NCBI RefSeq assembly: GCF_900543425.1
Contig: NZ_UQRQ01000001.1
Location: forward strand, 186,001-250,000
Length of the DNA: 64,000 bases
Direction of reading: 5' to 3'
DNA from: an uncultured Sanguibacteroides sp.
Lineage (GTDB): Bacteria > Bacteroidota > Bacteroidia > Bacteroidales > Marinifilaceae
Part shown: one piece after another, positions 34,086 to 44,037 of the stretch
How positions within the stretch are numbered: position 1 is the stretch's first letter
Layout of the letters: each line of letters starts with the position of its first letter
Notes under the pieces: generated by a model
The model's input: the letters and a program-made list of their open reading frames with translations, nothing else
Database searches by the model: none
What the model was told of the DNA's origin: nothing
Position numbers and translations under genes: made by a program

Positions 34086-37000
34086 ATGACCGACCAAAAG
34101 AATACTGCAAAGAATAAAGGTAAAGAAACGAATCCAGAAGATGAATTTAAGTTCAAGAGTATCCGGATAAGTAATCGTAATGTTATCGATTATGCCGGGC
34201 ATAAGCGTTACCGTACGGTCTATCGTTTGAATGAAGTAGAGACATTTTATATCGATATGGAATGGATAAACAAACGGTATGACGAAACTCCGTGGAATGC
34301 TTCGGTTATTGTCGGTTTATTCTTTGTAGATGGGGATAATCCTGTTTTAGTGGCCAAGAAAGAGGACGTAGTGGTTATTCCTAAAGATATGAGTGTTTTT
34401 AGCCATCATATTGCGTTTGCTTTAGCGGATTTGAATGGATTTACTTTCCGGGAAGGAGTATACCGGATACAGGTGGTAGTCAATGGTATGGCAGCGTTAT
34501 CGGATGAGATTCATTTGTTGGAGGCTCGTGCCGATGTAGCGGATTATTTTAAAGTTGTCGATGCCGGATTTGATAAATGTTGTGAGGAAGATCCCAACAC
34601 GGAGCGTCCGCACTCTTTTCGTATGTTGAACGGGAATAACCTGAAAGATGTACGTTTTTATCTTGTGGCGGAGAATCGATTGCAAAAAGAGTGGACTTAC
34701 GAATTTCTCGTTAACATTATGGATCATAACGGAATGCCGAAAGCGACCCGGGTGGTGAAAGGAAAGTATTATGTGTCCGATTCAAAGGGGAAACGATTGC
34801 TCTGCTTTGCCGTGGATTTGGGAGGAAATCTGGAGCATTTTTGGGAAATAGGAAGTTATACGGTGGAGTTGCTTTGTTTTGATCAAGTCGTGCTTGTATT
34901 GGATTTGGAAATAGGAACGGAAGACGTACCGTATCGTTTTGACGAAGAGATCGCATCCCAGGAGCGAGTCGAAACGAATCATCCGGAACGTGACGAAAAA
35001 ATAACGGATAAAGAAGATGCTTTGGAGCAACTGTATCAGTTGGTGGGATTAAGGAACGTGAAAGAGGAGATTACCCGTGTGAGCGAATTGGTCGAGTTTG
35101 TAAAAATGAGACAGGAAAATGGATTTGATGATGTGTTTCCTCCTATGAATATGTTGTTTATGGGAAATCCGGGAACAGGAAAGAGTACAGTAGCTCGACT
35201 TGTGGGAAAAATATTTTATAAAGAAGGCATATTAAGTAATGGGAAACTTCATCGCTATCGTCGGGAGCATTTAACGAGTCCCGGTCAGGCGGTAGAAGAA
35301 GAATTGATTCGGGAGGCCTTGTCCAAGAGCGAAGGCGGTATATTATTGATAGAAGATGCGGATGAGCTGTATCCGACAAATAGCCCGAACGATCCGGCTA
35401 TTCGGATATGGAATATATTATTGAACATTCTGGACAATGAATCTCCTCGTGTATTGGTTATATTGGCCGGCAGCAAGAATGAATTATTGGCTATAGCGGA
35501 GGGTATTCCGGAAATGAAACGTTGTTTCCCCACTCAATTGATTTTTGAAGATTATTCTCCGGAAGAGCTTATGGAGATCACGCGTCGGATGCTAACCTTA
35601 CGTCAGTATAAATTTACTTCAAAAGCAGAAGAAAAATTTGCCAAGCTTTTAAAAGATTATTGTACACTTAAAAATGACGGATTTGAAAACGGGCATTTTA
35701 TAGAAGATCGCTTGGATTCGGCCGCTTCTAAATTGGCTAAGCGTTTGATGGCTAATCATTCCGGTAGTTACACGAAAGAAGAGATGATGTTGATCCGGGA
35801 AGAGGATATCGATGCCTGCGAGCAACCGAGCCCCGAAGAATCATTGAAGAAGTTGAATGAGATGATTGGGTCTAATGAGTTGAAAAGCAGTATAATTAAC
35901 TATATAAATTATGTCTATTTTATCCGGGAAAGACAACGACACGGGTTTACGGATATTCTTCCTCCGTTGAATATGGTTTTTATGGGTAATCCCGGTACCG
36001 GAAAAATTACGGTCGCCCGAATGTTAGGGGAGATTTTTAATACCGCAGGAGTGTTGGAAAGTTCTGTGGTGACGGTAAGAACTCGTGGAGAATTGATAGG
36101 AGACGGAAGTGTATCTCCTCAACAAATGGCATTCTATGTTTATGAACAGGCCCGAGGTGGAATTCTTTATCTTGAGAATGCCCATACTCTTTTTCAGGAG
36201 GTCACGGGTATGACGGCTTTGGGAATGATTTTAAATCAGTTGTCCGAAACAGAAAGCGGTGATACTGTTGTAGTATTGGGAGGAGATACCGAAGAGATGG
36301 AAAAGATCCTGGCCGCTAATCCTAAATTGAAATTGCTTTTCCCATACTCTTTCTATTTTGAAGATTACACGCCTGAAGAGTTATTGGATATTGCCGTTCA
36401 GAAAGTGAAAGAAAAAAATTATACTTTACATCCTAAAGCCAAAGAGGCTTTTAAGCTTTTGGTTTCTAAGGTATGTAATGAACACGATAAACATTTTGGA
36501 AATGCTCTTTTCGTGGAAAAAATGGTCGATCAGGCCATTCGGAATCTTTCCGCACGAACGATGAAGATCCGGAAAGAACGTGAGTTAACCCGGAAGGAGG
36601 TTACTACTCTGATGGCTGTAGATATTCCCGATATAACTTCTCAATTGCCCAATTCATGTAAGGACCGGTTTGATGAAAAAGAGATTGCGGCAGCCTTGAA
36701 AGATTTGGATCATATGGTCGGTCAGGTCAAATTAAAAAAGCAAATTCACGATTTTGTGGATTTGGCTCGACACTACAACCAACAAGGGATAAAATTAAAT
36801 ACCCGTCTCTCTTTACAATGGTGCTTTACGGGTAATTCCGGCATGGGCAAGGGAACGGTAGCTCGAATCATTGCCCGTCTTTATAAGGCTATGGGAATTA
36901 TCGACAAAGGGGAGGTCAAGCGTTTTCGGGTAGAAAAGTTGATCGGACAGACGGAGGAGGAGGCTATGCAGAACATTGGCAACGCATTGCTTCAGTCGAA

Positions 37001-37535
37001 AGGTGGGCTTTTCTTCTTCGATGAAGATTCCAGCCGTCTGAATGATATTCCGGGACTGAAAGAGAGGGTACGTGCCATATTGGTAAATCAGTTGGCGGAA
37101 AAACCCGGAGCTTACACGATTATATATGCAAAACAAAATCCTCCGCGAGTCATGTTGAACGATGATGTTGAAAAAGTTTCCGATATGATTAATGTTTTGG
37201 TGTTTGAAGATTACACGAAAGAGGAGTTGTTGGAAATTTTGAAGCGGGACTTGGCTACCGAAAAATCCAGAATGACCCGTACGGCTCAACGGCAAATAAT
37301 ATCTTTCATATCTCATTTGGTTGACAACAAGAAAAAGAATCACGCCAGCGCTCGCCTGATTAAATTGGTAGCGGAGATGATGATGCGAAATCGGACTCAG
37401 CGGGTAGCTAAAACCGGTGTTAAAGAGAACAAAAGTAAAATGTATTCGATTACAAAACAGGACGTGGAACAATTCACTCCCGAATTCCTTGCCAGTATGG
37501 TCAGGGAACGAAACACGATCGGGTATAAGATGTAA
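34086..37535 (+). CDS. Protein with three CbxX/CfxQ-type AAA modules, two with altered nucleotide-binding motifs
   Basis: Cytoplasmic protein of 1149 residues. A beta-rich N-terminal region without recognised motifs (1-300) precedes three AAA modules of the CbxX/SpoVK type (about 310-580, 585-860, 870-1140). Each has an FEDY[ST]xEEL motif after Walker B. Module 1 has Walker A GNPGTGKST (360-368) and IEDAD (422-426). Module 2 has GNPGTGKIT (634-642), where Ile replaces the Mg-binding Ser/Thr, and Walker B LENAH (696-700) instead of DE. Module 3 has GNSGMGKGT (916-924), Gly in that place, but an intact FDED (978-981). CbxX-type ATPases remodel partner proteins; the target here is unknown. A GNAT gene follows 50 bp downstream. 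Confidence 0.82.
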   Translation: MTDQKNTAKNKGKETNPEDEFKFKSIRISNRNVIDYAGHKRYRTVYRLNEVETFYIDMEWINKRYDETPWNASVIVGLFFVDGDNPVLVAKKEDVVVIPKDMSVFSHHIAFALADLNGFTFREGVYRIQVVVNGMAALSDEIHLLEARADVADYFKVVDAGFDKCCEEDPNTERPHSFRMLNGNNLKDVRFYLVAENRLQKEWTYEFLVNIMDHNGMPKATRVVKGKYYVSDSKGKRLLCFAVDLGGNLEHFWEIGSYTVELLCFDQVVLVLDLEIGTEDVPYRFDEEIASQERVETNHPERDEKITDKEDALEQLYQLVGLRNVKEEITRVSELVEFVKMRQENGFDDVFPPMNMLFMGNPGTGKSTVARLVGKIFYKEGILSNGKLHRYRREHLTSPGQAVEEELIREALSKSEGGILLIEDADELYPTNSPNDPAIRIWNILLNILDNESPRVLVILAGSKNELLAIAEGIPEMKRCFPTQLIFEDYSPEELMEITRRMLTLRQYKFTSKAEEKFAKLLKDYCTLKNDGFENGHFIEDRLDSAASKLAKRLMANHSGSYTKEEMMLIREEDIDACEQPSPEESLKKLNEMIGSNELKSSIINYINYVYFIRERQRHGFTDILPPLNMVFMGNPGTGKITVARMLGEIFNTAGVLESSVVTVRTRGELIGDGSVSPQQMAFYVYEQARGGILYLENAHTLFQEVTGMTALGMILNQLSETESGDTVVVLGGDTEEMEKILAANPKLKLLFPYSFYFEDYTPEELLDIAVQKVKEKNYTLHPKAKEAFKLLVSKVCNEHDKHFGNALFVEKMVDQAIRNLSARTMKIRKERELTRKEVTTLMAVDIPDITSQLPNSCKDRFDEKEIAAALKDLDHMVGQVKLKKQIHDFVDLARHYNQQGIKLNTRLSLQWCFTGNSGMGKGTVARIIARLYKAMGIIDKGEVKRFRVEKLIGQTEEEAMQNIGNALLQSKGGLFFFDEDSSRLNDIPGLKERVRAILVNQLAEKPGAYTIIYAKQNPPRVMLNDDVEKVSDMINVLVFEDYTKEELLEILKRDLATEKSRMTRTAQRQIISFISHLVDNKKKNHASARLIKLVAEMMMRNRTQRVAKTGVKENKSKMYSITKQDVEQFTPEFLASMVRERNTIGYKM

Positions 37536-37585
37536 GTTCAGATGATAGAAGGAATAAAAACGAATTGTTGCGTAAAGGTTGAGTC

Positions 37586-38077
37586 ATGATAGAGACGGAG
37601 CGATTAGAGTTGATACCTTTACGTCACGAATACCTGCGATTGTGGGTTGAAAATATTTCTGAATTAGAAAAGAAACTTGTTTGTTTCTACAAGGCAGAAC
37701 CGATAGAGGGTCTTTTTCTTGACATCGTGAAAGGTCAACTTGAAAAAACCGTAAAGGATTCTAAGCATTATTATTGGCATAGCTTCTGGTTTTTGATCCG
37801 AAAAAGCGATAGAATTGTCGTCGGTTCCGCTGATTTCAAAGGTCTACCCAATAGCGACGGAGAAGTTGAAATAGGTTATGGATTAGGGAAAAAGTATGAA
37901 CATAACGGTTATATGACGGAAGCCGTTATGGCAATGTGTCATTGGGCATTACGACAAGACGGAGTTACAAGAGTGATTGCAGAAACGGAATTGGAGGGGA
38001 CTGCTTCGCAGAAAATATTAGAACGTTGCGGTTTTGTGAAATACAGACAAGGAAACACTCTCTGGTGGAGGTTATAA
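37586..38077 (+). CDS. GNAT family N-acetyltransferase (RimJ/RimL-like)
   Basis: Acetyltransferase of 163 residues of the group related to ribosomal-protein acetyltransferases. It begins ETERLELIPLRHEYLRLW, has VVGSADFKG near 75, the EIGYGLGKKYEHNGYMTEAV motif near 93 with the acetyl-CoA-binding loop, and ILERCGFVKYRQ near 145. The acceptor is unknown. It lies 50 bp after the triple-AAA gene and may share its transcript. Confidence 0.85.
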   Translation: MIETERLELIPLRHEYLRLWVENISELEKKLVCFYKAEPIEGLFLDIVKGQLEKTVKDSKHYYWHSFWFLIRKSDRIVVGSADFKGLPNSDGEVEIGYGLGKKYEHNGYMTEAVMAMCHWALRQDGVTRVIAETELEGTASQKILERCGFVKYRQGNTLWWRL

Positions 38078-38288
38078 AATACTTGTCGGTACGGAGTGTC
38101 TTCTATGAAGTTTTTGGAGTGGGAATCGAGATATCATCCGATTATTGTAGGATGTATTTATCGGTATTTTTGTCATTCCGTTAATTCTGTTTTATTTTAT
38201 GTTCAAATCCTGTTTTTAGAGAAAGATCCCTCGTTTTTTATTATATTCGCGGGTGAAACGTGGAATTCAAAATAAACAGATATAACGC

Positions 38289-41200
38289 ATGGCAATAGTT
38301 TTCTACCAAAAAGATGAAACGGTATATGCCGTTCACTATCAAAATTCGGAAAATCCTTTGGATGTTAGTAAATTAGAGTGGTTGTTTAGCGGGGCGAAAA
38401 AAGTTCATGAAGAGACGATGAGGGGGTATTTCGTGGGACCTCGTCGGGAAATGGTAACTCCTTGGAGTACTAATGCTGTAGAGATCACTCAAAATATGGG
38501 AATTTCAGGGATCCTTAGGATTGAAGAATTTACCGGTTGTGATGAAAAGGCAGCATACGATCCTATGCTTCAGGCATTTTACGAAGGACTGGATCAATCT
38601 GTTTTTACGATCGATAAGAAACCGGATCCTATCGTGTATATCGAAGACATCCGAGCCTATAACCGGCAAGAGGGACTTGCTTTAAACGAGGAGGAAGTTG
38701 CTTATTTGGAAAACTTAAGTAAGAAATTAAGACGAAAATTGACAGACTCGGAAGTATTCGGTTTTTCTCAGGTAAACTCGGAACATTGCCGTCATAAAAT
38801 TTTTAACGGAACGTTTATTATAGACGGAGAAGCCAAAGAAGAATCTCTTTTTTCGATGATAAAAAAGACTTCAAAGACAAATCCGAATCGGATCGTGTCT
38901 GCTTATAAAGACAATTGTGCTTTTTTAGAGGGACCGAAAGTGGTCCAATTTGCGCCTCGTACTCAGGATAAACCGGATTTTTTTGAAACGAAAGAGATCG
39001 ATACGGTCATATCCTTGAAAGCAGAGACTCATAATTTTCCGACTACGGTGGAGCCTTTTAACGGTGCAGCCACGGGTACGGGAGGCGAGATCCGGGATCG
39101 GATTGCCGGAGGTCAGGCATCTCTTCCCGTTGCGGGTACGGCCGTGTATATGACATCTTATCCGCGCTTGGAAGCCGATCGTCCGTGGGAGGAGCACATC
39201 GATCCCCGGAAGTGGTTGTATCAGACTCCGGAAGATATTCTAATAAAGGCTTCCAATGGAGCATCCGATTTTGGAAATAAATTCGGTCAGCCGTTGATCG
39301 TGGGATCTTTATTGACGTTTGAACACGAAGAGAACGACAGGACGTACGGTTACGATAAAGTCATCATGCAAGCGGGCGGTATCGGTTTCGGAAACCGTAA
39401 GCAGGCCATGAAACATACTCCGGAGGCAGGAGATCAGGTTGTATTATTAGGAGGAGACAATTACAGGATCGGTATGGGAGGAGGAGCCGTTTCCTCCGTG
39501 GATACGGGTGTATATGCCGGTGCTATTGAGTTGAATGCCGTACAACGTTCCAATCCTGAGATGCAAAAACGGGTATGTAACGCGATTCGGGCCATGGCCG
39601 AATGTGATGAAAATCCGATCGTTTCCATTCATGACCATGGTGCCGGCGGTCATTTGAATTGCTTGTCGGAGTTGGTAGAAGAAACAGGGGGATTAATTCA
39701 TCTTGAAAAATTACCCGTGGGGGATCCGACCCTTTCCGACAAAGAGATCGTTGGAAACGAGTCACAAGAACGCATGGGACTGGTGATGAAAGAAAAAGAC
39801 GTGGCTACCTTACAACGTGTCGCAGATCGGGAAAGAGCCCCGATGTATGTGATCGGAGAGGCCACGGGAGATCATCGTTTTACTTTTGTCGATGCAAAAA
39901 CAGGGGAAAAACCCATAGATCTGGAGATGAAAGATATGTTCGGTAATCCGCCGAAAACAATTATGGAAGATAAGAACGTGAAAGAACATTTCACGGATGT
40001 CGAGTATGATATAAATAAAGTTGAAGAGTATATCGAACAGGTATTACAGATAGAGGCAGTAGCTTGTAAAGATTGGTTGACCAACAAGGTAGACCGTTCT
40101 GTAAGTGGTCGTATTGCTTTTCAGCAATGTGCCGGACCTCTGCAATTACCCTTGAATGATCTGGGGGCTATCGCTTTGGATTATAAGGGGAAGAAAGGGA
40201 TCGCCACCTCTATAGGTCATGCTCCGGTTGCCGCTATGATTGATCCGACAAAAGGGTCGCGTCTGGCAATAGCAGAAGCGTTGACTAATTTGGTTTGGGC
40301 TCCCGTAGAGCAAGGGTTACGGGGAATTTCTTTATCTGCTAACTGGATGTGGCCCTGTAAAAATCCGGGCGAGGATGCTCGTTTATACAGGGCAGTAGAG
40401 GCCGCAAGTGAATTTGCCATTCAATTGGGTGTAAACATTCCTACGGGAAAAGATTCTCTTTCCATGACACAGAAATATGGAGACAGAAAAGTCTATGCCC
40501 CTGGAACAGTCATTATTTCTACGGTAGGAGAGGTTAAGGATATAAGAAAAATAGTTTCTCCTGTTTTGAAAGCCGACTCGGAAACGGAAATCATATATAT
40601 TGATTTTTCATTCGACAAGTTGAAGTTGGGTGGTTCCAGTTTTGCTCAGGTATTGGATAAGATCGGAAAGGATGCTCCGGATGTAAAAGATGCGGAATAT
40701 TTTGCCAATGCGTTTACCGTTCTACAACAATTAGTGGAAGAGGGGTATGTATTGGCAGGTCACGATATTTCGGCCGGGGGTATGATTACGGCCTTACTGG
40801 AGATGTGTTTTGCCGACAATCGTTTGGGATTGAAAATCGATTTCTCTTACTTGGCCGAAAAAGATATCGTGAAGATTTTATTTGCTGAAAATCCAGGAGT
40901 GCTTATACAGGTAAAGGATTGCAAACAGGTGGCTCGTATTCTGGATGGGGCAGGTATTGCCTATAATTTCCTCGGAGGTCTGTCTCAGGCCGGTCGTTTG
41001 GTGATCAAAAAGGATGACGCGCAATGGAATCTGGATATCCGTTCTTTAAGAGATTTGTGGTTTAAAACCTCTTATTTGTTGGATCGTCGTCAAAGTGGAG
41101 CCGGGTTGGCTTTAGAGAGGTACAAAAATTACAAGCAGAATGAATTGAAATATAAATTTCCGTCTTCTTTTACCGGAAAATTAGCTGCATGGGGGTTAGA

Positions 41201-41975
41201 TTTGAATCGTTCGACTCCGTCGGGTATAAAAGCTGCTATTATCCGCGAAAAAGGGTGTCAATGCGACCGGGAAATGGCTTGGGTGCTGTATTTGGCAGGA
41301 TTCGATGTTAAGGATGTCCATATGACGGATTTGATTTCCGGTCGGGAAAACCTGGAAGACGTGAATATGATTGTTTTTGTGGGAGGATTTTCCAATTCAG
41401 ATGTTTTAGGTTCGGCAAAAGGATGGGCCGGTGCATTCAAATACAACGAAAAAGCTCGCATCGCTCTGGAGAATTTCTATAAACGGGAAGATACTTTAAG
41501 TTTGGGTGTTTGTAATGGATGCCAATTAATGGTGGAGTTGGATTTGGTTTATCCGGAGCATGGAGAGAAAGCTAAAATGTTGCATAACGATTCTCACAAG
41601 CTCGAATCTGCTTTCATTAACGTGGATATCGTGGAGAATAACTCGGTTATGTTGAAAACATTAGCCGGATCTCGTTTGGGAATCTGGATTGCTCACGGAG
41701 AAGGGAAGTTCTATTTACCTTATAAACAGGAAGAGTATCATATCCCCGTTAGGTACAGTTACGATCGTTATCCGGCTAATCCGAACGGTTCTCCCGCGGC
41801 AACGGCTGCTATTTGCAGCAAGGACGGTCGTCACTTGGCTATGATGCCTCACCTGGAACGCTCTATGGCTCCCTGGAACTGGGCGTATTATCCGGAAGAC
41901 CGAAAAGAGGATGAAGTGAGTCCCTGGATTGAAGCATTTGTAAATGCCAGAAAATGGATAGAAACACGGAAATGA
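38289..41975 (+). CDS. purL: Phosphoribosylformylglycinamidine synthase (one-chain PurL with glutaminase domain)
   Basis: Fourth step of purine synthesis: FGAR + glutamine + ATP to FGAM. The 1228-residue length is that of the large single-chain form, which holds synthetase and glutaminase together, so separate PurQ and PurS are not needed. Landmarks: SEVFGFSQVNSEHCRHKIFNG near 160, KAETHNFPTTVEPFNGAATGTGGEIRD near 245, HDISAGGMI near 830, and the glutaminase nucleophile LGVCNGCQLM near 1078 with the partner histidine in AHGEG near 1138. A strong terminator follows; no purine riboswitch is visible upstream. Confidence 0.96.
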   Translation: MAIVFYQKDETVYAVHYQNSENPLDVSKLEWLFSGAKKVHEETMRGYFVGPRREMVTPWSTNAVEITQNMGISGILRIEEFTGCDEKAAYDPMLQAFYEGLDQSVFTIDKKPDPIVYIEDIRAYNRQEGLALNEEEVAYLENLSKKLRRKLTDSEVFGFSQVNSEHCRHKIFNGTFIIDGEAKEESLFSMIKKTSKTNPNRIVSAYKDNCAFLEGPKVVQFAPRTQDKPDFFETKEIDTVISLKAETHNFPTTVEPFNGAATGTGGEIRDRIAGGQASLPVAGTAVYMTSYPRLEADRPWEEHIDPRKWLYQTPEDILIKASNGASDFGNKFGQPLIVGSLLTFEHEENDRTYGYDKVIMQAGGIGFGNRKQAMKHTPEAGDQVVLLGGDNYRIGMGGGAVSSVDTGVYAGAIELNAVQRSNPEMQKRVCNAIRAMAECDENPIVSIHDHGAGGHLNCLSELVEETGGLIHLEKLPVGDPTLSDKEIVGNESQERMGLVMKEKDVATLQRVADRERAPMYVIGEATGDHRFTFVDAKTGEKPIDLEMKDMFGNPPKTIMEDKNVKEHFTDVEYDINKVEEYIEQVLQIEAVACKDWLTNKVDRSVSGRIAFQQCAGPLQLPLNDLGAIALDYKGKKGIATSIGHAPVAAMIDPTKGSRLAIAEALTNLVWAPVEQGLRGISLSANWMWPCKNPGEDARLYRAVEAASEFAIQLGVNIPTGKDSLSMTQKYGDRKVYAPGTVIISTVGEVKDIRKIVSPVLKADSETEIIYIDFSFDKLKLGGSSFAQVLDKIGKDAPDVKDAEYFANAFTVLQQLVEEGYVLAGHDISAGGMITALLEMCFADNRLGLKIDFSYLAEKDIVKILFAENPGVLIQVKDCKQVARILDGAGIAYNFLGGLSQAGRLVIKKDDAQWNLDIRSLRDLWFKTSYLLDRRQSGAGLALERYKNYKQNELKYKFPSSFTGKLAAWGLDLNRSTPSGIKAAIIREKGCQCDREMAWVLYLAGFDVKDVHMTDLISGRENLEDVNMIVFVGGFSNSDVLGSAKGWAGAFKYNEKARIALENFYKREDTLSLGVCNGCQLMVELDLVYPEHGEKAKMLHNDSHKLESAFINVDIVENNSVMLKTLAGSRLGIWIAHGEGKFYLPYKQEEYHIPVRYSYDRYPANPNGSPAATAAICSKDGRHLAMMPHLERSMAPWNWAYYPEDRKEDEVSPWIEAFVNARKWIETRK

Positions 41976-41987
41976 ACATTGTTTGAT

Positions 41988-42030
41988 GTTAAATAAAAAA
42001 GCAGTCCGCAAGACTGCTTTTTTATTTAAC
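41988..42030 (+). terminator. Terminator after purL
   Basis: A perfect 19-bp stem (41988-42006 with 42012-42030) around the loop CGCAA, with A-rich and T-rich arms. Confidence 0.9.
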
Positions 42031-42116
42031 AATTATACAATTTGGAAAGGATGAATTGTATAACAAGAGATTTTTATACTTTTGTGGAGTGCGTAAAATA
42101 GATAAATATAAGACGT

Positions 42117-42686
42117 ATGGAGTTATTAAAAAGAAGGATTCTGCAAGATGGTCGATGTTTTGAGGGAGGAATCTTAAAAGTGGATAGTTTTATAAATCAT
42201 CAAATGGATCCCATTTTGATGAAGTCTATCGGGGTTGAATTTGTTCGTCGGTTTGCCAACCAGAATTTCAACAAGGTAATGACGATCGAGGCTAGTGGAA
42301 TAGCTCCGGCAATCATGGTAGGGTATTTACTGGAGTTACCGGTCGTCTTCGCCAAAAAAAAGCAGCCCAAAACGATGGAAAACATGATTTCGACGACGAT
42401 ACGTTCTTTTACAAAAGACAGGGAATACAACGTATGTATCAGTAAAGATTTTTTGGGAAAGGGAGACCGGATTCTTTTCATTGACGATTTTTTGGCCAAT
42501 GGTAATGCCGCCAATGGTATCATTGATTTGATAAAGCAAGCGGGAGCGGAGTTAGTCGGAATGGGGTTTATCATAGAGAAGGCATTTCAGCACGGGGGAG
42601 ATTTGTTAAGAAGTAGAAATATTCCGGTCGAATCTCTGGCGATCATCGATAGCCTGGATAATTGTCAGATTAAAATACGAGAGTAA
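42117..42686 (+). CDS. xpt: Xanthine phosphoribosyltransferase
   Basis: Salvages xanthine (and possibly guanine) with PRPP to the nucleotide, 189 residues as usual. It starts MELLKRRILQDGRCFEGGILKVD, has FNKVMTIEASGIAPA near 58, and the PRPP-binding loop RILFIDDFLANGNAANG near 115-131. First gene of an operon with a xanthine/uracil-type permease and an M20 amidohydrolase. A possible -7 box (TACTTTTG, 42077-42084) precedes it. The leader of about 30 nt is too short for a purine riboswitch. Confidence 0.94.
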   Translation: MELLKRRILQDGRCFEGGILKVDSFINHQMDPILMKSIGVEFVRRFANQNFNKVMTIEASGIAPAIMVGYLLELPVVFAKKKQPKTMENMISTTIRSFTKDREYNVCISKDFLGKGDRILFIDDFLANGNAANGIIDLIKQAGAELVGMGFIIEKAFQHGGDLLRSRNIPVESLAIIDSLDNCQIKIRE

Positions 42687-42697
42687 ACACGATCATT

Positions 42698-42704
42698 AGA
42701 GGAG
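42698..42704 (+). promoter_or_regulatory. Ribosome binding site deciding the permease start
   Basis: AGAGGAG lies 2 nt before the ATG at 42707 but 8 nt before the ATG at 42713, so the second ATG is the better start. Confidence 0.6.
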
Positions 42705-42712
42705 ATATGACC

Positions 42713-44035
42713 ATGGAGAACAAACAGGAGCGTTCGGCCTTGATCTATGGAATTGAAGATCGGCCGCCTTTTAAGGAGGCCTTTTTTGCGGCATTACAGC
42801 ATTTACTGGCTATTTTTGTTGCCATTGTAACTCCGCCGCTTATTATAGCCGGAGCGTTGGAATTGGACGTGGAGACTACCGGATTTTTAGTTTCTATGGC
42901 TCTTTTTGCTTCCGGAATCTCTACATTTATTCAATGTAAACGAATAGGAAGTATCGGAACGGGTTTGCTGTGTGTACAAGGAACAAGTTTTTCTTTTATC
43001 GGTCCGATTATCTCTACCGGATTAACAGGGGGATTACCTTTGATCTTCGGTGTCTGCATGGCTGGTTCTTGTATCGAGATGTTGATTAGCCGACTATTGA
43101 AGTATGCCAGAAAGGTGATTACTCCTCTGGTCTCCGGAATTGTTGTTACATTGATTGGCATGAGCTTGATCAAAGTGGGTATTACTGCCTGCGGGGGAGG
43201 AGCTTTAGCCAAGGCCAACGGGACATTCGGCAGTTTTGAATATTTGGAATTGGCAGCTTTGGTTTTGGTACTGATTATTTTCTTTAACCGGAGCGGGAAT
43301 AAATACCTTCGGATGAGTTCTATCGTTATCGGATTAGGAGCCGGATACATCGTTGCTTATTTTATGGGGATGATCGATTTTTCTTCTGTTCAGAATTACG
43401 GTGGAATCAATATCCCTATTCCTTTTAAATACGGATTGTCTTTCGAATGGTCTTCTTTTATTGCCATAGGATTAATTTATACCATTACCGCCATCGAGGC
43501 TTACGGAGATATCACGGCTAATTCCATGATATCCGGAGAACCCGTGGAGGGAGACAAGTTTATAAAGCGGGCCGCGGGAGGAATTATGGCCGATGGGTTT
43601 AATTCTTTTATAGCGAGCGTATTCAATTCTTTTCCGAATTCAATATTTGCCCAGAATAACGGAATGATACAATTAACGGGAGTTGCCAGTCGGTATGTCG
43701 GATATTATATTTCCGCCTTTTTAATGCTTCTGGGACTTTTTCCGGCTGTGGGGTTGGTGTTTTCCTTAATGCCGGAACCGGTTTTAGGAGGAGCTACTTT
43801 ATTGATGTTTGGAACGGTGGCCGCAGCCGGTATACGAATTATTGCTTCTCAAAATATAGATCGTAAAGCGACCTTGGTGATGGCTCTCAGTTTTTCTTTC
43901 GGGCTGAGTGTGGAGCTGCTTCCTGAAATTTTAATGCATTTCCCGGATGCGATAAAGAACATTTTTTCTTCCGGAATCACAGCCGGAGGGTTAACTGCCA
44001 TTGTTTCAAACGCTTTGATTCGAATTAAAGAGTAA
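42713..44035 (+). CDS. NCS2 family purine permease (xanthine/uric acid type)
   Basis: Proton-driven nucleobase transporter of 440 residues with about 12-14 membrane segments. NCS2 signatures: PPFKEAFFAALQHLLAIFV near 15, LCVQGTSFSF near 90, GSCIEMLISR near 119, TITAIEAYGDITANS near 263, and NSFPNSIFAQNNGMIQLTG near 305 with the purine-permease QNNG/VxxTG pattern. Position after xpt points to xanthine as substrate. The downstream M20 gene starts 2 bp after its stop. Confidence 0.9.
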   Translation: MENKQERSALIYGIEDRPPFKEAFFAALQHLLAIFVAIVTPPLIIAGALELDVETTGFLVSMALFASGISTFIQCKRIGSIGTGLLCVQGTSFSFIGPIISTGLTGGLPLIFGVCMAGSCIEMLISRLLKYARKVITPLVSGIVVTLIGMSLIKVGITACGGGALAKANGTFGSFEYLELAALVLVLIIFFNRSGNKYLRMSSIVIGLGAGYIVAYFMGMIDFSSVQNYGGINIPIPFKYGLSFEWSSFIAIGLIYTITAIEAYGDITANSMISGEPVEGDKFIKRAAGGIMADGFNSFIASVFNSFPNSIFAQNNGMIQLTGVASRYVGYYISAFLMLLGLFPAVGLVFSLMPEPVLGGATLLMFGTVAAAGIRIIASQNIDRKATLVMALSFSFGLSVELLPEILMHFPDAIKNIFSSGITAGGLTAIVSNALIRIKE

Positions 44036-44037
44036 TT

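Noticed and set aside
42031..42116. Purine riboswitch before xpt
   Set aside because: The predicted leader is about 30 nt and no purine aptamer core could be found.
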